This document shows, piece after piece, positions 9,586 to 18,391 of a DNA stretch of 44,119 bases (its first letter is position 1; each line of letters starts with the position of its first letter). This stretch comes from Alphaproteobacteria bacterium. GTDB taxonomy: Bacteria > Pseudomonadota > Alphaproteobacteria > Bin65. The DNA lies in assembly GCA_021776685.1 (NCBI GenBank), contig JAJFFJ010000127.1, positions 1 through 44,119 of the forward strand. Reading direction: 5' to 3'. The position numbers were made by a program, and so were the translations under genes. Below the pieces are notes generated by a model. It had not been told where the DNA came from. It was given only the letters and a program-made list of their open reading frames with translations, and ran no database searches.

Positions 9586-9655
9586 GCTGTTCTCCCCTCT
9601 GATTTGTTGCTGGGGAAGAGCATCCGCCGCAGCGCCCGGGTGTCAAGCCCCGCCG

Positions 9656-10312
9656 TCAAACCCCACCTGAACCTCCGGGGTCAAGTGGCGGGATATGGGG
9701 GTTCAGATGTGCCAGAAAGCCATCCGGATCACCGTGGCAAACCGCCAGCACCAGATTGATCTGGATAAAGGTGGCGCCGGGGGCCGCGAACCGGACGTTG
9801 TCGGCAACCAGGTCCCGGCCCACATGCGCATTCAGGGCCGCAGCGTCGGCCTCGCCTGCCGCCACCTGGGCAAGGGCATCGGCATAGTCGCTGCAGGTGG
9901 CGAGGGTAAGCTGCGGATAGGCTTCTGAAATATGGGGCGCCAGTGGGCCGGTTGCGGGGGTTACCACGCACAGGCCCGCACCGCCGCCCGCTTCCAGCTC
10001 GGCCTGAGATGGCCATGCGACGTCGGCACGAGGAAACCAGGCGCCGCCAGTCGCCACGACCGGGGCGGAAAAGGAGAGGTGATCCGCCCGGCCCGCCGCA
10101 GCACCTGTACCGGCAAGCAGGTCGACCTCGCCGGCCAGCAGACTGTCAAACATCGCCGGGAGCGTCAGGGGCACAAAATCGGCGTCGAGACCGGCGGCCG
10201 CGTCTGCCGCCCGGGTCACGGCGATCGCAAGTCCTGCCGGTCCGCCACCGCTCTCGAAGGCAAAGGGTGCAAAGTTGCGGTTGTAACCGATGCGGACACG
10301 ATCAGGCGGCAC
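9656..10312 (-). CDS. Solute-binding-protein-like domain protein without signal peptide
   Basis: A 218-residue protein resembling bacterial family 3 extracellular solute-binding domains: VRIGYNRNFAPFAF at the start, MFDSLLAGEVDLLAG, then ADHLSFSAPVVATGGAWF, and a second lobe with YADALAQVAAGEADAAALN. These proteins are normally exported, but here the domain starts at residue 5 with no signal peptide, and the GTG start overlaps the end of the methyltransferase gene by 11 bp. It may act in the cytoplasm as a ligand-binding or enzyme-like protein, or an upstream export signal may have been lost. No permease gene is next to it. Moderate confidence in the family, none in the function. Confidence 0.65.
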   Translation of the reverse strand: MPPDRVRIGYNRNFAPFAFESGGGPAGLAIAVTRAADAAAGLDADFVPLTLPAMFDSLLAGEVDLLAGTGAAAGRADHLSFSAPVVATGGAWFPRADVAWPSQAELEAGGGAGLCVVTPATGPLAPHISEAYPQLTLATCSDYADALAQVAAGEADAAALNAHVGRDLVADNVRFAAPGATFIQINLVLAVCHGDPDGFLAHLNPHIPPLDPGGSGGV

Positions 10313-11129
10313 CGGACGCCACCCGTTCCGACGAGGTCAGCACGATGCCGCCGTCGGTCTGAAAGGGCACGAACGCCGCCGCAATCCGCTCATCCAGAGT
10401 GGCACGTTCCGCGGCGGACAGCGGCGACACCCGCGAGCCAAAGGCGCGCATCAGCAGCGTTTCCCAGAAGGGCTCACCTACCGGACGGATATCAGGCTTG
10501 GAAATGAACTCCTCGTCCACGTCGCTAAACCCTGCTGCCTCGAACAAGCCGCGCAACTCGCCCTCCGCGCTGAATTTGAACCGGCGCATGGCCCAGCCGT
10601 CGTCCTGTTCATTGAAGTAGGAGAGGACGGCGGTCCGGACGGTGCTGTAAAGATGGTTCTGATCCGGCGGGCCGTGGACCATCACCGCGGCGCGTTTACC
10701 GGGCCTCAGCGACTGGCGAATCGCCGTCATGGTTGCCATCGCATCCTTCGCGAACATCAGACCAAACCGGCAGGTCACCGCATCGAACACCTGCTCACCG
10801 ATGTCGAGCGAATCCAGGTCCCCCAGCTGGGTTTCCACATTGGACAGGTCCATTTCTTGGGCCCGGGCGCTCAATCCCTCCAGCATGCGCTCGCTGGAAT
10901 CGAGCGCCACAACCCGGCCGCTCTCCCCCACAGTTGTGGCGATGCTGATGGCCGGCTCGCCGGCGCCACTTGCCAGGTCCAAGACATGGTCGCCCGAACC
11001 GATCCCGGCACGGCTGATCAGCAGCTGATTGGGAGCGTCATTGGTGGACGCGCCCTTGGGCGCCATCTGGCTCCAGTAGCGGGCCCGCTCGTTCCAATCG
11101 ACCTTGCCGGCGCTTTCTTTGTCTGCCAC
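10302..11129 (-). CDS. Class I SAM-dependent methyltransferase
   Basis: A 275-residue Rossmann-fold methyltransferase related to the UbiE/Methyltransf_11 group. Motif I is VLDLASGAGEPAI at about 49–61, followed by VVALDSSERMLE and FDAVTCRFGLMF. The product could methylate a small molecule; the substrate is unknown. An ATG at 11,156 is in frame, but the GTG at 11,129 is preferred because GGGGAGGAG lies eight bases before it. The 3' end overlaps the start of the solute-binding-like gene by 11 bp, so the two are probably translationally coupled. Confidence 0.85.
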   Translation of the reverse strand: MADKESAGKVDWNERARYWSQMAPKGASTNDAPNQLLISRAGIGSGDHVLDLASGAGEPAISIATTVGESGRVVALDSSERMLEGLSARAQEMDLSNVETQLGDLDSLDIGEQVFDAVTCRFGLMFAKDAMATMTAIRQSLRPGKRAAVMVHGPPDQNHLYSTVRTAVLSYFNEQDDGWAMRRFKFSAEGELRGLFEAAGFSDVDEEFISKPDIRPVGEPFWETLLMRAFGSRVSPLSAAERATLDERIAAAFVPFQTDGGIVLTSSERVASGAA

Positions 11130-11153
11130 CTGAATGTCTCCTCCCCAATCCGC

Positions 11154-11191
11154 CAAAGAAAACGTCCCGGGCGGCGGGCGCCCGGGACGTT
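11154..11191 (-). terminator. Strong Rho-independent terminator after the binding-protein gene (system A)
   Basis: AACGTCCCGGGC and GCCCGGGACGTT form a perfect 12-bp stem with a 7-base loop. On the minus strand it is followed by TTTTCTTT. It separates the transporter A string from the methyltransferase gene. Confidence 0.85.
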
Positions 11192-11210
11192 TGGCACGTA
11201 GTTCGTTCGC

Positions 11211-12383
11211 CTAGTAACCAATCGGTTTGGAAATGGTCACCCAACGGCCGCCCTTGACGACAGCAAGCGTGCTTGTCTTGGCGCCCTGATGGGTCTTGTC
11301 TGAGAAGCTGATTGGCGCGTTGCCGACCCGGCTGACAAAGCCCTTGATCGATTCCAGTCCCTTGACCAGCTTATCCATGTTCAGCTGGGGCCCTGCGCGT
11401 TTGAGAGCTTCCACCATCACATCCGCATAGATGTACCCGAGCTGCGCCGCGCCGTTGTGGCCTTTGCCATAGCGCTTCTTGTAGTCCGCGGCCCAGGCTT
11501 CCTGGCTTTTGGAATTGCCCGACGCGCCCGGATAGATGAGCTTGAAGGAGGTCATGGCGTGGAGTCCGTCCAACCCCTTCAGCTTGGCCGCAACGATGAT
11601 CGAGTAGGACGCCACGGTCGCCAGGAAATCCACATTCTTCCAGCCCAGCTTCCTCGCTGTGGCATAGGGAATGATTGCATCGCGGATGATCGTGCCCATG
11701 GTGACCAGATCGCAACCAGCGGCCCGCATGCGCGTGATCGTGCCCGTGAAATCGGTATCACGCGGCTTGTGGCCCACCGCCAAGTGCACTTTCATACCCA
11801 TGGCCTTCGCCTGGTCCTGGGTGCCGATCAGAATTTCCCGCCCGAAATCTGTGTCCTGATACATGACGCAAATCTTCTTGCGGCCCTTCGCACTCACGAA
11901 GTGTTTTACGCCGGCCCGGATCTGCGTGTAGTAGCTGGACAGGGCCACGAACTTCAGCTTGTGAAATGGTTCGCTCATGGACCGGGCACCGGTAAAGGGT
12001 GCGAAACTCATGACGTTCTTGCGCAGCTGGCGTTTCATGACAGCGTTGTTCATGGGCGTGCCGAGAGCCGCCATCATGACAAAGATCTTGTCGCGATTGA
12101 GCAACTTGTTGGCTGCCTGCACAGCGCGTGGCACCTGATAGCCGTGATCTTCAACGATGATGCGAAGTTTGCGGCCGTGCACGCCGCCCTTTTTGTTCGC
12201 TTCATCAAAGCGCATGCGGATGCCGTTGATGGAGCCGGTGCCCCACGGCGCCACGGGACCGGTAAGCGCCGTATGGCTGCCAAACCTGATCTCGGATTTG
12301 GTAACGCCATTTTGGGCGATAGCCGGTGCGGCGAGTGTTGCCGCCAGCGCAATGCCGGCGGCCGTTGTCGTTACATGTTTCAT
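11211..12383 (-). CDS. HAAT-family ABC substrate-binding protein (system A)
   Basis: A 390-residue periplasmic binding protein of the Leu/Ile/Val-binding type. The signal peptide is residues 1–23, ending AAPAIA before QN. The mature domain begins IRFGSHTALTGPVAPWG and continues with the type I fold repeats (VMMAALGTPMNNAVM, ICVMYQDTDFGREIL, VTMGTIIRDAIIPY). It delivers ligand to the permease of system A. GGAGG precedes ATG 12,383 at normal spacing. It is the last gene of the livHMGF – ligase – binding protein string and has its own terminator. The company of an acyl-CoA ligase suggests a carboxylic acid rather than an amino acid as ligand (inference). Confidence 0.92.
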   Translation of the reverse strand: MKHVTTTAAGIALAATLAAPAIAQNGVTKSEIRFGSHTALTGPVAPWGTGSINGIRMRFDEANKKGGVHGRKLRIIVEDHGYQVPRAVQAANKLLNRDKIFVMMAALGTPMNNAVMKRQLRKNVMSFAPFTGARSMSEPFHKLKFVALSSYYTQIRAGVKHFVSAKGRKKICVMYQDTDFGREILIGTQDQAKAMGMKVHLAVGHKPRDTDFTGTITRMRAAGCDLVTMGTIIRDAIIPYATARKLGWKNVDFLATVASYSIIVAAKLKGLDGLHAMTSFKLIYPGASGNSKSQEAWAADYKKRYGKGHNGAAQLGYIYADVMVEALKRAGPQLNMDKLVKGLESIKGFVSRVGNAPISFSDKTHQGAKTSTLAVVKGGRWVTISKPIGY

Positions 12384-12478
12384 GGGTGTTGCCTCCTGTT
12401 GATTTCTTGGTGTCCTTCCGGAAACGGGCCGTTCGGGCCTCTGTTGTCTATTCTATACGATATCTCACCGCTTTAGGG

Positions 12479-14356
12479 CTACGGACCTGCATCCGGCGAA
12501 TTTGCCAGATACATATCGTCGATCAACGGCTTGTATTTATCGCTGACGAATGAGCGCTTCAATTTCATCGTCGGCGTCAATTCATCATCTTCCGGCATCA
12601 GCAGCTGGTCGATCAGCCGGAACTTCTTGATCTGCTCCACCCTGGCGAATTGTTTGTTCACTTTGGTGATCTCACTCTGGATCAGATCCTGAATTTCCGG
12701 TCGCCGGCACAGGCTGGCATAATTCGAGAAGGGGATGCTTTCCCGTTGAGCAAACTGCATGACATTGTCTTCGTCGATCATCACGAGGCAGCCCAGAAAC
12801 TTGCGCTTGTCGCCGATGATCACGGCATCCGAGATGTAAGGCGAGAACTTCAGTTGATTCTCGATTTCCGAGGGCGTCACATTCTTGCCGCCGGCGGTAA
12901 TGATGATGTCCTTGATACGGTCGGTAATGACGAAGAAACCCTGGTTGTCCACCCGGCCCACGTCGCCCGTATAAAGCCAGCCGTCCCGAATCGTCTCGGC
13001 CGTCTTCTCCGGCTTGTTGAGGTAGCCCTTGAAGACATGAGGGCCGCGAATCAGGATCTCGCCGTCATCGGACAGTTTCATTTCTGTGTCGGGCGCCGGC
13101 ACGCCGATACTCCCCACTTTCAGATGTGATGGCGTATTTGATGTGGCCACGCCCGTATTCTCGGTCTGGCCATAGACCTCGTAGAGGCGAATGCCCATCG
13201 CCCAATACCACTTGATCAGGTCGGGTGAGATGGGCGCGGCGCCCGTACCCGCCCAACGGAGGCGATGCAAACCCATCAAGGTCTTTATGTTGTGCAGCAC
13301 AAGGCGATTGGCGATCCAGTAGGCAATCCGCGTCATGATCGGCGGGGTCTTGCCATCCATCAGATAGGAGGCACGTTTCTCGCCTATTCCCATAGCCCAG
13401 GCGTAGCCGAGGCGCCCCAGCGCTGTCGCATCGTGCAAGCTGATCATAATGCCGGAATAGAATTTCTCCCAGATACGAGGCACAGCAAAAAAGACCGTCG
13501 GCGCCACTTCCTGAATGTCTTCCAGCACCGTTTCTGCGCTTTCCGCCAGATTGAGCGTGCTGGTGGATTGCAACGGCCAGAAGGTAGTGAACGAGCGCTC
13601 AGCGATGTGGCAAAGCGGCAGGAAGGAGAGCTGTTCGTCGGTTGGGAAGATCGGGTTCATCCGCGGTGAATTCCAGACCTGGAACATGATGTTGCGGTGC
13701 GTGATCATCGCGCCCTTGGGCGGACCGGTGGTGCCCGAGGTATAGATCAACACCGCCGTGTCGTCGGGCTCGGCCGTGTCGACTTCTTCGTCCCAGCGGC
13801 CGGGATGCTCCGCATCGAAGGTCTTGCCCAGCTCGTAAAGGTCTTTAATAGGCGACACGATCGGGTCCTGAAATTCCCTGAGCCCTTTCATTTCCAGGAC
13901 GAAGACCCGCGTGAGCGTCGGCATCTCACCACGATTTTCCAGGAACTTGTCGAGCTGCTCCTCATTTTCCACGAACAGGAAGCGGGTCTGGGAATCGTTT
14001 GCCAGATAAGCGAGTTGCTTTGCCGAATCGGTTGTGTAAACGCCGCTGGTAACCCCGCCGACACAGATCGTGCCCAGGTCAATGAACAACCACTCCTTGT
14101 TGTTTTCCGACAGGACGGAGACCACATCACCCCGTTCGAGCCCCAGTGACAGGAGCCCCATCCCGATCCATCGGGCATAGTCGCCATAGTCTTTCCAGGT
14201 GATCGACTGCCAAATTCCCAGGTTCTTTTCTCGAATGGCAACGCGGTCACCCAGCGCCTCCACCCGGGCCCGAAACAGGCGCGATATCGTCGGGTGACCG
14301 TCAATCAGCACGGTCTCGGATGAGGGTCCGGATACGGGAGGAATCGGGGCGTTCAT
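12479..14356 (-). CDS. AMP-forming long-chain-type acyl-CoA ligase
   Basis: A 625-residue ANL-superfamily enzyme that activates a carboxylic acid to its CoA thioester via an acyl-AMP. The P-loop is YTSGTTGPPKG at 205–215. VYGQTENTG gives the A5 motif, LYTGDVG the A7 motif, and the C-terminal ELTPTMKLKR holds the likely catalytic lysine region. The size and C-terminus match long-chain acyl-CoA synthetases rather than short aryl-CoA ligases. AGGAG precedes ATG 14,356. It sits between the ATPase and binding-protein genes of system A, a common arrangement in which an imported acid is trapped as CoA ester. Confidence 0.92.
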   Translation of the reverse strand: MNAPIPPVSGPSSETVLIDGHPTISRLFRARVEALGDRVAIREKNLGIWQSITWKDYGDYARWIGMGLLSLGLERGDVVSVLSENNKEWLFIDLGTICVGGVTSGVYTTDSAKQLAYLANDSQTRFLFVENEEQLDKFLENRGEMPTLTRVFVLEMKGLREFQDPIVSPIKDLYELGKTFDAEHPGRWDEEVDTAEPDDTAVLIYTSGTTGPPKGAMITHRNIMFQVWNSPRMNPIFPTDEQLSFLPLCHIAERSFTTFWPLQSTSTLNLAESAETVLEDIQEVAPTVFFAVPRIWEKFYSGIMISLHDATALGRLGYAWAMGIGEKRASYLMDGKTPPIMTRIAYWIANRLVLHNIKTLMGLHRLRWAGTGAAPISPDLIKWYWAMGIRLYEVYGQTENTGVATSNTPSHLKVGSIGVPAPDTEMKLSDDGEILIRGPHVFKGYLNKPEKTAETIRDGWLYTGDVGRVDNQGFFVITDRIKDIIITAGGKNVTPSEIENQLKFSPYISDAVIIGDKRKFLGCLVMIDEDNVMQFAQRESIPFSNYASLCRRPEIQDLIQSEITKVNKQFARVEQIKKFRLIDQLLMPEDDELTPTMKLKRSFVSDKYKPLIDDMYLANSPDAGP

Positions 14357-14389
14357 CGCGGGACTCCTGTCTCTCGTTTCTGCACCGGT

Positions 14390-15163
14390 CTAGCGCCAGG
14401 TCTTCTTGCGGCGCCAGCGACGCTTGCCGCGCACGGCATCGTCCTTGATGCCGAGGTAGAATTCCTTCACATCGTCGCTTTCCATCAGCCGGACGCAGGT
14501 ATCGTCCATGACAATGCGGCCAACTTCCAGCACATAGCCGTATTTTGCGGTCTGCAGCGCCATGTTGGCGTTCTGCTCAACCAACAGCATCGTCACCTTC
14601 TGCTCCCGATTGAGCCGGCCGATAATCTCGTAGATCTCCTTGACCAGGATTGGCGACAGCCCTAGCGACGGTTCATCCAGCAACATGACCCGGGGCCGCG
14701 CCATCAGAGCCCGCCCGATCGCCAACATCTGCTGTTGGCCGCCCGACAGATAAGCCGCCTGCTGGTCGGCCCGCTCCTTCAATACCGGGAAATAACCATA
14801 GACCATGTCCACATCCTGGCGGACGCCAGCATGATCGGACCGGGTATAGGCACCCATCATCAGGTTTTCGCGCACGGTCAGGAACGGGAAGACCTCGCGT
14901 CCCTCCGGCACATGGGCAATACCATGGCGCGCCACCCAGTCGGGGTCGCGTTTCTGGATCTCACGGCCCTCAAACAGCACCTGCCCTTTGGTCGGATCCA
15001 TGACGCCTGAAATGGTCTTGAGAATTGTCGTCTTGCCGGCGCCATTGGCGCCCAGCACCGTGACGATGTCGCCCTCCGCCACCTGCAGGCTGACGCCGCG
15101 GATGGCCATCACCGGTCCATAGTAGGTCTCGACATTCCGCAGCGCGAGGATCGGCTCAGCCAT
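14390..15163 (-). CDS. LivF-type ABC ATPase (system A)
   Basis: A 257-residue ATP-binding subunit of a HAAT importer. Walker A is GANGAGKT, the signature is LSGGQQQM, and Walker B ends LLDEPSLGL. It ends in a basic tail ([11 protein letters not shown]), longer than is typical for LivF. It is separated from the LivG gene by 3 bp and pairs with it as the cytoplasmic ATPase heterodimer. Confidence 0.93.
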   Translation of the reverse strand: MAEPILALRNVETYYGPVMAIRGVSLQVAEGDIVTVLGANGAGKTTILKTISGVMDPTKGQVLFEGREIQKRDPDWVARHGIAHVPEGREVFPFLTVRENLMMGAYTRSDHAGVRQDVDMVYGYFPVLKERADQQAAYLSGGQQQMLAIGRALMARPRVMLLDEPSLGLSPILVKEIYEIIGRLNREQKVTMLLVEQNANMALQTAKYGYVLEVGRIVMDDTCVRLMESDDVKEFYLGIKDDAVRGKRRWRRKKTWR

Positions 15164-15166
15164 GGC

Positions 15167-15934
15167 TCAGGCCCCCAGGTAGGCGCGCTGGACGCCTTCG
15201 TCGGCCTGGACTTCCTGCGGCGTGCCGAGGGCAAGCAGCTTGCCTTCGTTCATGGCCATCACCCGGTCAGAGACATCGGCGACCAGCCCCATGTCGTGTT
15301 CAACCATGATGATCGTGACACCCAGATCATTTTTTATGTCATCGATCCAGAAGGACACATCCTCGGTTTCCTCGACGGAAAGACCTGAGGACGGTTCGTC
15401 CAAAAGCAACAGCGTCGGCTCAGTACAGAGCGCACGGCCGATTTCAACTACCTTGCGGATGCCATACGGCAGGTTGGCAATGAACTGGTTGCGATAGCTT
15501 TGAAGGTCGAGCAGGTCGATCACCTCTTCGACTTTCTCCCTGTGGGCGCGCTCCGCCCGGCGCACATGGGGCAGGAACAGAAGCTCGCTGACCAGATTGG
15601 TGCGGCGGTGGGGATGGCGGCCGATCAACAGGTTCTGCAATACCGTGGCGTGCTCGAACAGTTCGATATTCTGGAATGTCCGCGCAATGCCAAGAGCGGC
15701 GATACGGTGCGCCGGCGCACGGGTGATGTCCTCGCCATGGAAGGCAATGGACCCGGTTGTGGCGTCATAGATACGGCTGATCAGATTGAAGACAGTGGTT
15801 TTACCCGCGCCGTTCGGGCCGACGATGGTGAAGACCTCGCCCGGCATGACGTGGAAGCTGACGCCATCCACGGCACGGACGCCGCCGAAGTGCACAGCCA
15901 GATCGGTGACTTCCAGAATGGCGCCCGCGGTCAT
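15167..15934 (-). CDS. LivG-type ABC ATPase (system A)
   Basis: A 255-residue ATPase subunit. It has Walker A GPNGAGKT, the LivG-type signature LPYGI, Walker B LLLLDEP, and LivG-specific RTFQNIELF. The start is the ATG at 15,934, which overlaps the stop of the LivM gene as ATGA (4 bp). Upstream in-frame codons lie inside the LivM gene and are rejected. It is translationally coupled to the permease. Confidence 0.92.
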   Translation of the reverse strand: MTAGAILEVTDLAVHFGGVRAVDGVSFHVMPGEVFTIVGPNGAGKTTVFNLISRIYDATTGSIAFHGEDITRAPAHRIAALGIARTFQNIELFEHATVLQNLLIGRHPHRRTNLVSELLFLPHVRRAERAHREKVEEVIDLLDLQSYRNQFIANLPYGIRKVVEIGRALCTEPTLLLLDEPSSGLSVEETEDVSFWIDDIKNDLGVTIIMVEHDMGLVADVSDRVMAMNEGKLLALGTPQEVQADEGVQRAYLGA

Positions 15935-17007
15935 CGCATGCGCTCCGTCTTCAGGAACGCTTTTTGCCGCTTGAAGGTTCGGCGGCGATATAGCGGGAAA
16001 ACATCGACGAACAGTTTGAACTTGCGCCACATGCCGTAAATGCCGGTGGGCTCCAGGATGATGAAACCGATGAGCACCAGGCCAAAAACGCCAGTGGGGA
16101 GCGTGTGAATGTCCTGCAGGGACGGCAGCCAGTCCTTGATGATCGAGATGATCGTCGGCAGGACAGAGACAACAGCCGCCCCCAGCACGGCGCCATGGAT
16201 GCTGCCCATGCCGCCGACCACGATCATCAGCAGCAGCGCGATGGACTGCAGAATGTTGTAGCTGTCAGGCGCCGATATGGTCGTCTTGTGCGCCAGCATG
16301 ATGCCACCCAGGCCTGTCACCGCCGCGCTGATCCCGAAGACGATGATTTTGGTGCGCGCCAGGTTGACTCCCATGCTTTGTGCTGAAATCTCCGAATCGC
16401 GGATGGCGATCATCGCGCGGCCAATAGGCGTCCGCAATAGATTGGCGGTCATCAGCAGCGTGCCCACCAGCAGGATCAACAGCACATAATAGAAGGGCAA
16501 ACTGCCGGGCTCGATGATCCACCCGAACAGGTCAATTTCCTCGAAGAACATGCCATCGGTGCCGCGGGTGACCGACTTCCAGCCGGTGAACACTTCCTCA
16601 CAGATAATCGCAAAGGCGAGCGTCGCGATGGCGAGGTAGAGGCCGGTCATGCGCAGTACGGGAATGGCGAAGAGCGTGCCGATGGACGCGGTGAGCATCA
16701 CTGCCAGGACAACACTGAACACCCAAGGCACGCCCAGCTTCAGAAAATACCCATGGGCATAGGCGCCGATGCCCATGAAAGCGGCATGGCCGAGGCTGAC
16801 AAGGCCGGTAAAGCCAGTGGCAATCATCAAGCCTAGACCGCAAACGGCGAACGCGAATATGTGAGTCAATTCACCGGTGTAGAATTCGTCCAGCAACAGC
16901 GGCGCTACCAGCGCCAGCACCAACAGAATGCCGTAGGACCTTACATAGCCCTCGTGCTTGAGCAGGTTGATGTCCTGATCGTATGTGGTCTTGAAAACAA
17001 ACCGCAT
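15931..17007 (-). CDS. LivM-type ABC permease (system A)
   Basis: A 358-residue integral membrane subunit with about eight to ten hydrophobic segments and the family signature GLVSLGHAAFMGIGAYA, as well as RMTGLYLAIATLAFA. The conserved C-terminal region reads VVGGMGSIHGAVLGA, then ends in a cytoplasmic basic tail. It is slightly long for LivM. It lies 3 bp after the LivH gene. Confidence 0.92.
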   Translation of the reverse strand: MRFVFKTTYDQDINLLKHEGYVRSYGILLVLALVAPLLLDEFYTGELTHIFAFAVCGLGLMIATGFTGLVSLGHAAFMGIGAYAHGYFLKLGVPWVFSVVLAVMLTASIGTLFAIPVLRMTGLYLAIATLAFAIICEEVFTGWKSVTRGTDGMFFEEIDLFGWIIEPGSLPFYYVLLILLVGTLLMTANLLRTPIGRAMIAIRDSEISAQSMGVNLARTKIIVFGISAAVTGLGGIMLAHKTTISAPDSYNILQSIALLLMIVVGGMGSIHGAVLGAAVVSVLPTIISIIKDWLPSLQDIHTLPTGVFGLVLIGFIILEPTGIYGMWRKFKLFVDVFPLYRRRTFKRQKAFLKTERMR

Positions 17008-17010
17008 CGC

Positions 17011-18177
17011 TCAGACCTTCTTGCGCTGGATCTGGGCGAACAAGCCCTGGGGGCGGATAATCAGCACGGCCAGCATGATGATATAAGCAATCACCTGCGG
17101 GATCTTGTTGGCGAATGATCCATCCAAACCGACGATGTCGATCAGGATGTCTGGCAGATAGCGGGTCGACAGCGCCTCCGCGATACCGATGATCAGGCCG
17201 CCAAGGATTGCGCCCGGCAGACTGCCAAAACCGCCGACGACTGCCGCCGCAAAGGCGGTAATCGACAAGAGCCCCACCTCCGGACTGAAGACCTCCAGCT
17301 TGGGCACCAGCAGAATACCCGCCACCGTGGCGACCGCCGCACTGATCGCCCAGATCATCGAGAACACATACTTGACCGGGATCCCCATATAGTAAGCGGC
17401 GAGCTGGTTTTGGGAGGCCGCCTGCATGGCGACGCCGATCTTCGTGAACCGGAAAAACAGGTAGAGGCCGATGATCATCACCGCCGTGCCGCCGATAATC
17501 ACGAGGCTGGGCACGCCAATGACGACAGGATTGGTCCCCTCGCCGCCGCCGAACCGGATGACATCGCCGGAGTATGGCGTGGTGAAACCCTTGTCGTCCG
17601 CGCCCCAGATCGCGCCGGCCACCGCGCGCATCATGAAGCCAAGCGCCAGCGTGAGAATTACCACTGCAAATTGGGGCTGGCCAATGATGCGGCGGACAAT
17701 AACGGCGTCGAGGGTATAGCCCAGGACCCCGCCGCAGATCGCCGCCAACGGCAGCGCCAACCACCAGGACATGCCAAAACCGCTGAGGAACCGGATCGCA
17801 AAGATAGCGGCGACCGCGTAAAGCGCGACGATGGCCAGCAAGTTAAGCCAGTATGCGCCACCAGCAGTTACTTGCTGTAATCGCGGCTGGCTGGCCGCCG
17901 TATCCCGCCATGCCGGCAGACGCCGCTTGTGCAGCAGATAGAAAAGTGCCGCGCCGACGCAGATAGCCAGAATGGCTATGGGCGCGGACCACCAGGAAAC
18001 CGGTTTGGACGTGCCCGTGATGAAGGCGAACGCAAAAAACGTCCCCATCATCATGATATCGCCCTGGGCGAAGTTGACTTGCTCCGTCGCTTTGTAAATC
18101 AGCACAAAGCCAAGCGCGAGCAGGCCGTAAACACAGCCCTGCGCTATGCCCGAAATGAGCAATTGCAGGAGTTCCAA
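17011..18177 (-). CDS. LivH-type ABC permease with long insertion (system A)
   Basis: A 388-residue permease, about 90 residues longer than a usual LivH. The N-terminus (GIAQGCVYGLLALGFVLIYK, NFAQGDIMMMG) and C-terminus (AAAVVGGFGSLPGAILGG) are canonical. The extra length lies between about residues 55 and 150, with a loop rich in charged residues (HKRRLPAWRDTAAS) and additional hydrophobic segments. The start is TTG at 18,177: it is preceded by GGGAGG at seven-base spacing and gives the standard LivH start MELLQ. It begins the system A string, divergent from the CoA-transferase gene. Confidence 0.9.
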   Translation of the reverse strand: MELLQLLISGIAQGCVYGLLALGFVLIYKATEQVNFAQGDIMMMGTFFAFAFITGTSKPVSWWSAPIAILAICVGAALFYLLHKRRLPAWRDTAASQPRLQQVTAGGAYWLNLLAIVALYAVAAIFAIRFLSGFGMSWWLALPLAAICGGVLGYTLDAVIVRRIIGQPQFAVVILTLALGFMMRAVAGAIWGADDKGFTTPYSGDVIRFGGGEGTNPVVIGVPSLVIIGGTAVMIIGLYLFFRFTKIGVAMQAASQNQLAAYYMGIPVKYVFSMIWAISAAVATVAGILLVPKLEVFSPEVGLLSITAFAAAVVGGFGSLPGAILGGLIIGIAEALSTRYLPDILIDIVGLDGSFANKIPQVIAYIIMLAVLIIRPQGLFAQIQRKKV

Positions 18178-18320
18178 ACGTCGCCTCCCTGGCGTGACCG
18201 GTTTGGCCGTTGCCGCCGCAAGTTGTTATATTCCCGCGTGCCAACCCCGCATAGGCCGACTCGAGGACAAGTGCAATTCGAAAGTTCAGGTTTTCTCCGG
18301 GGCCAGGAGTCATCGCCGCT

Positions 18321-18349
18321 TTGCATGTCGCCGGTGGGGTAGCGATAAT
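18321..18349 (+). promoter_or_regulatory. Candidate sigma-70-type promoter for the CoA-transferase gene
   Basis: TTGCAT (18,321–18,326) and GATAAT (18,344–18,349) are separated by 17 bp. Transcription would begin near 18,356, about 36 bases before ATG 18,392. It lies in the divergent region shared with the system A transporter string. Confidence 0.5.
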
Positions 18350-18391
18350 GGGCGCCTAACATTTGAGACTTCGCAGAGTTCCGGTGACTTC

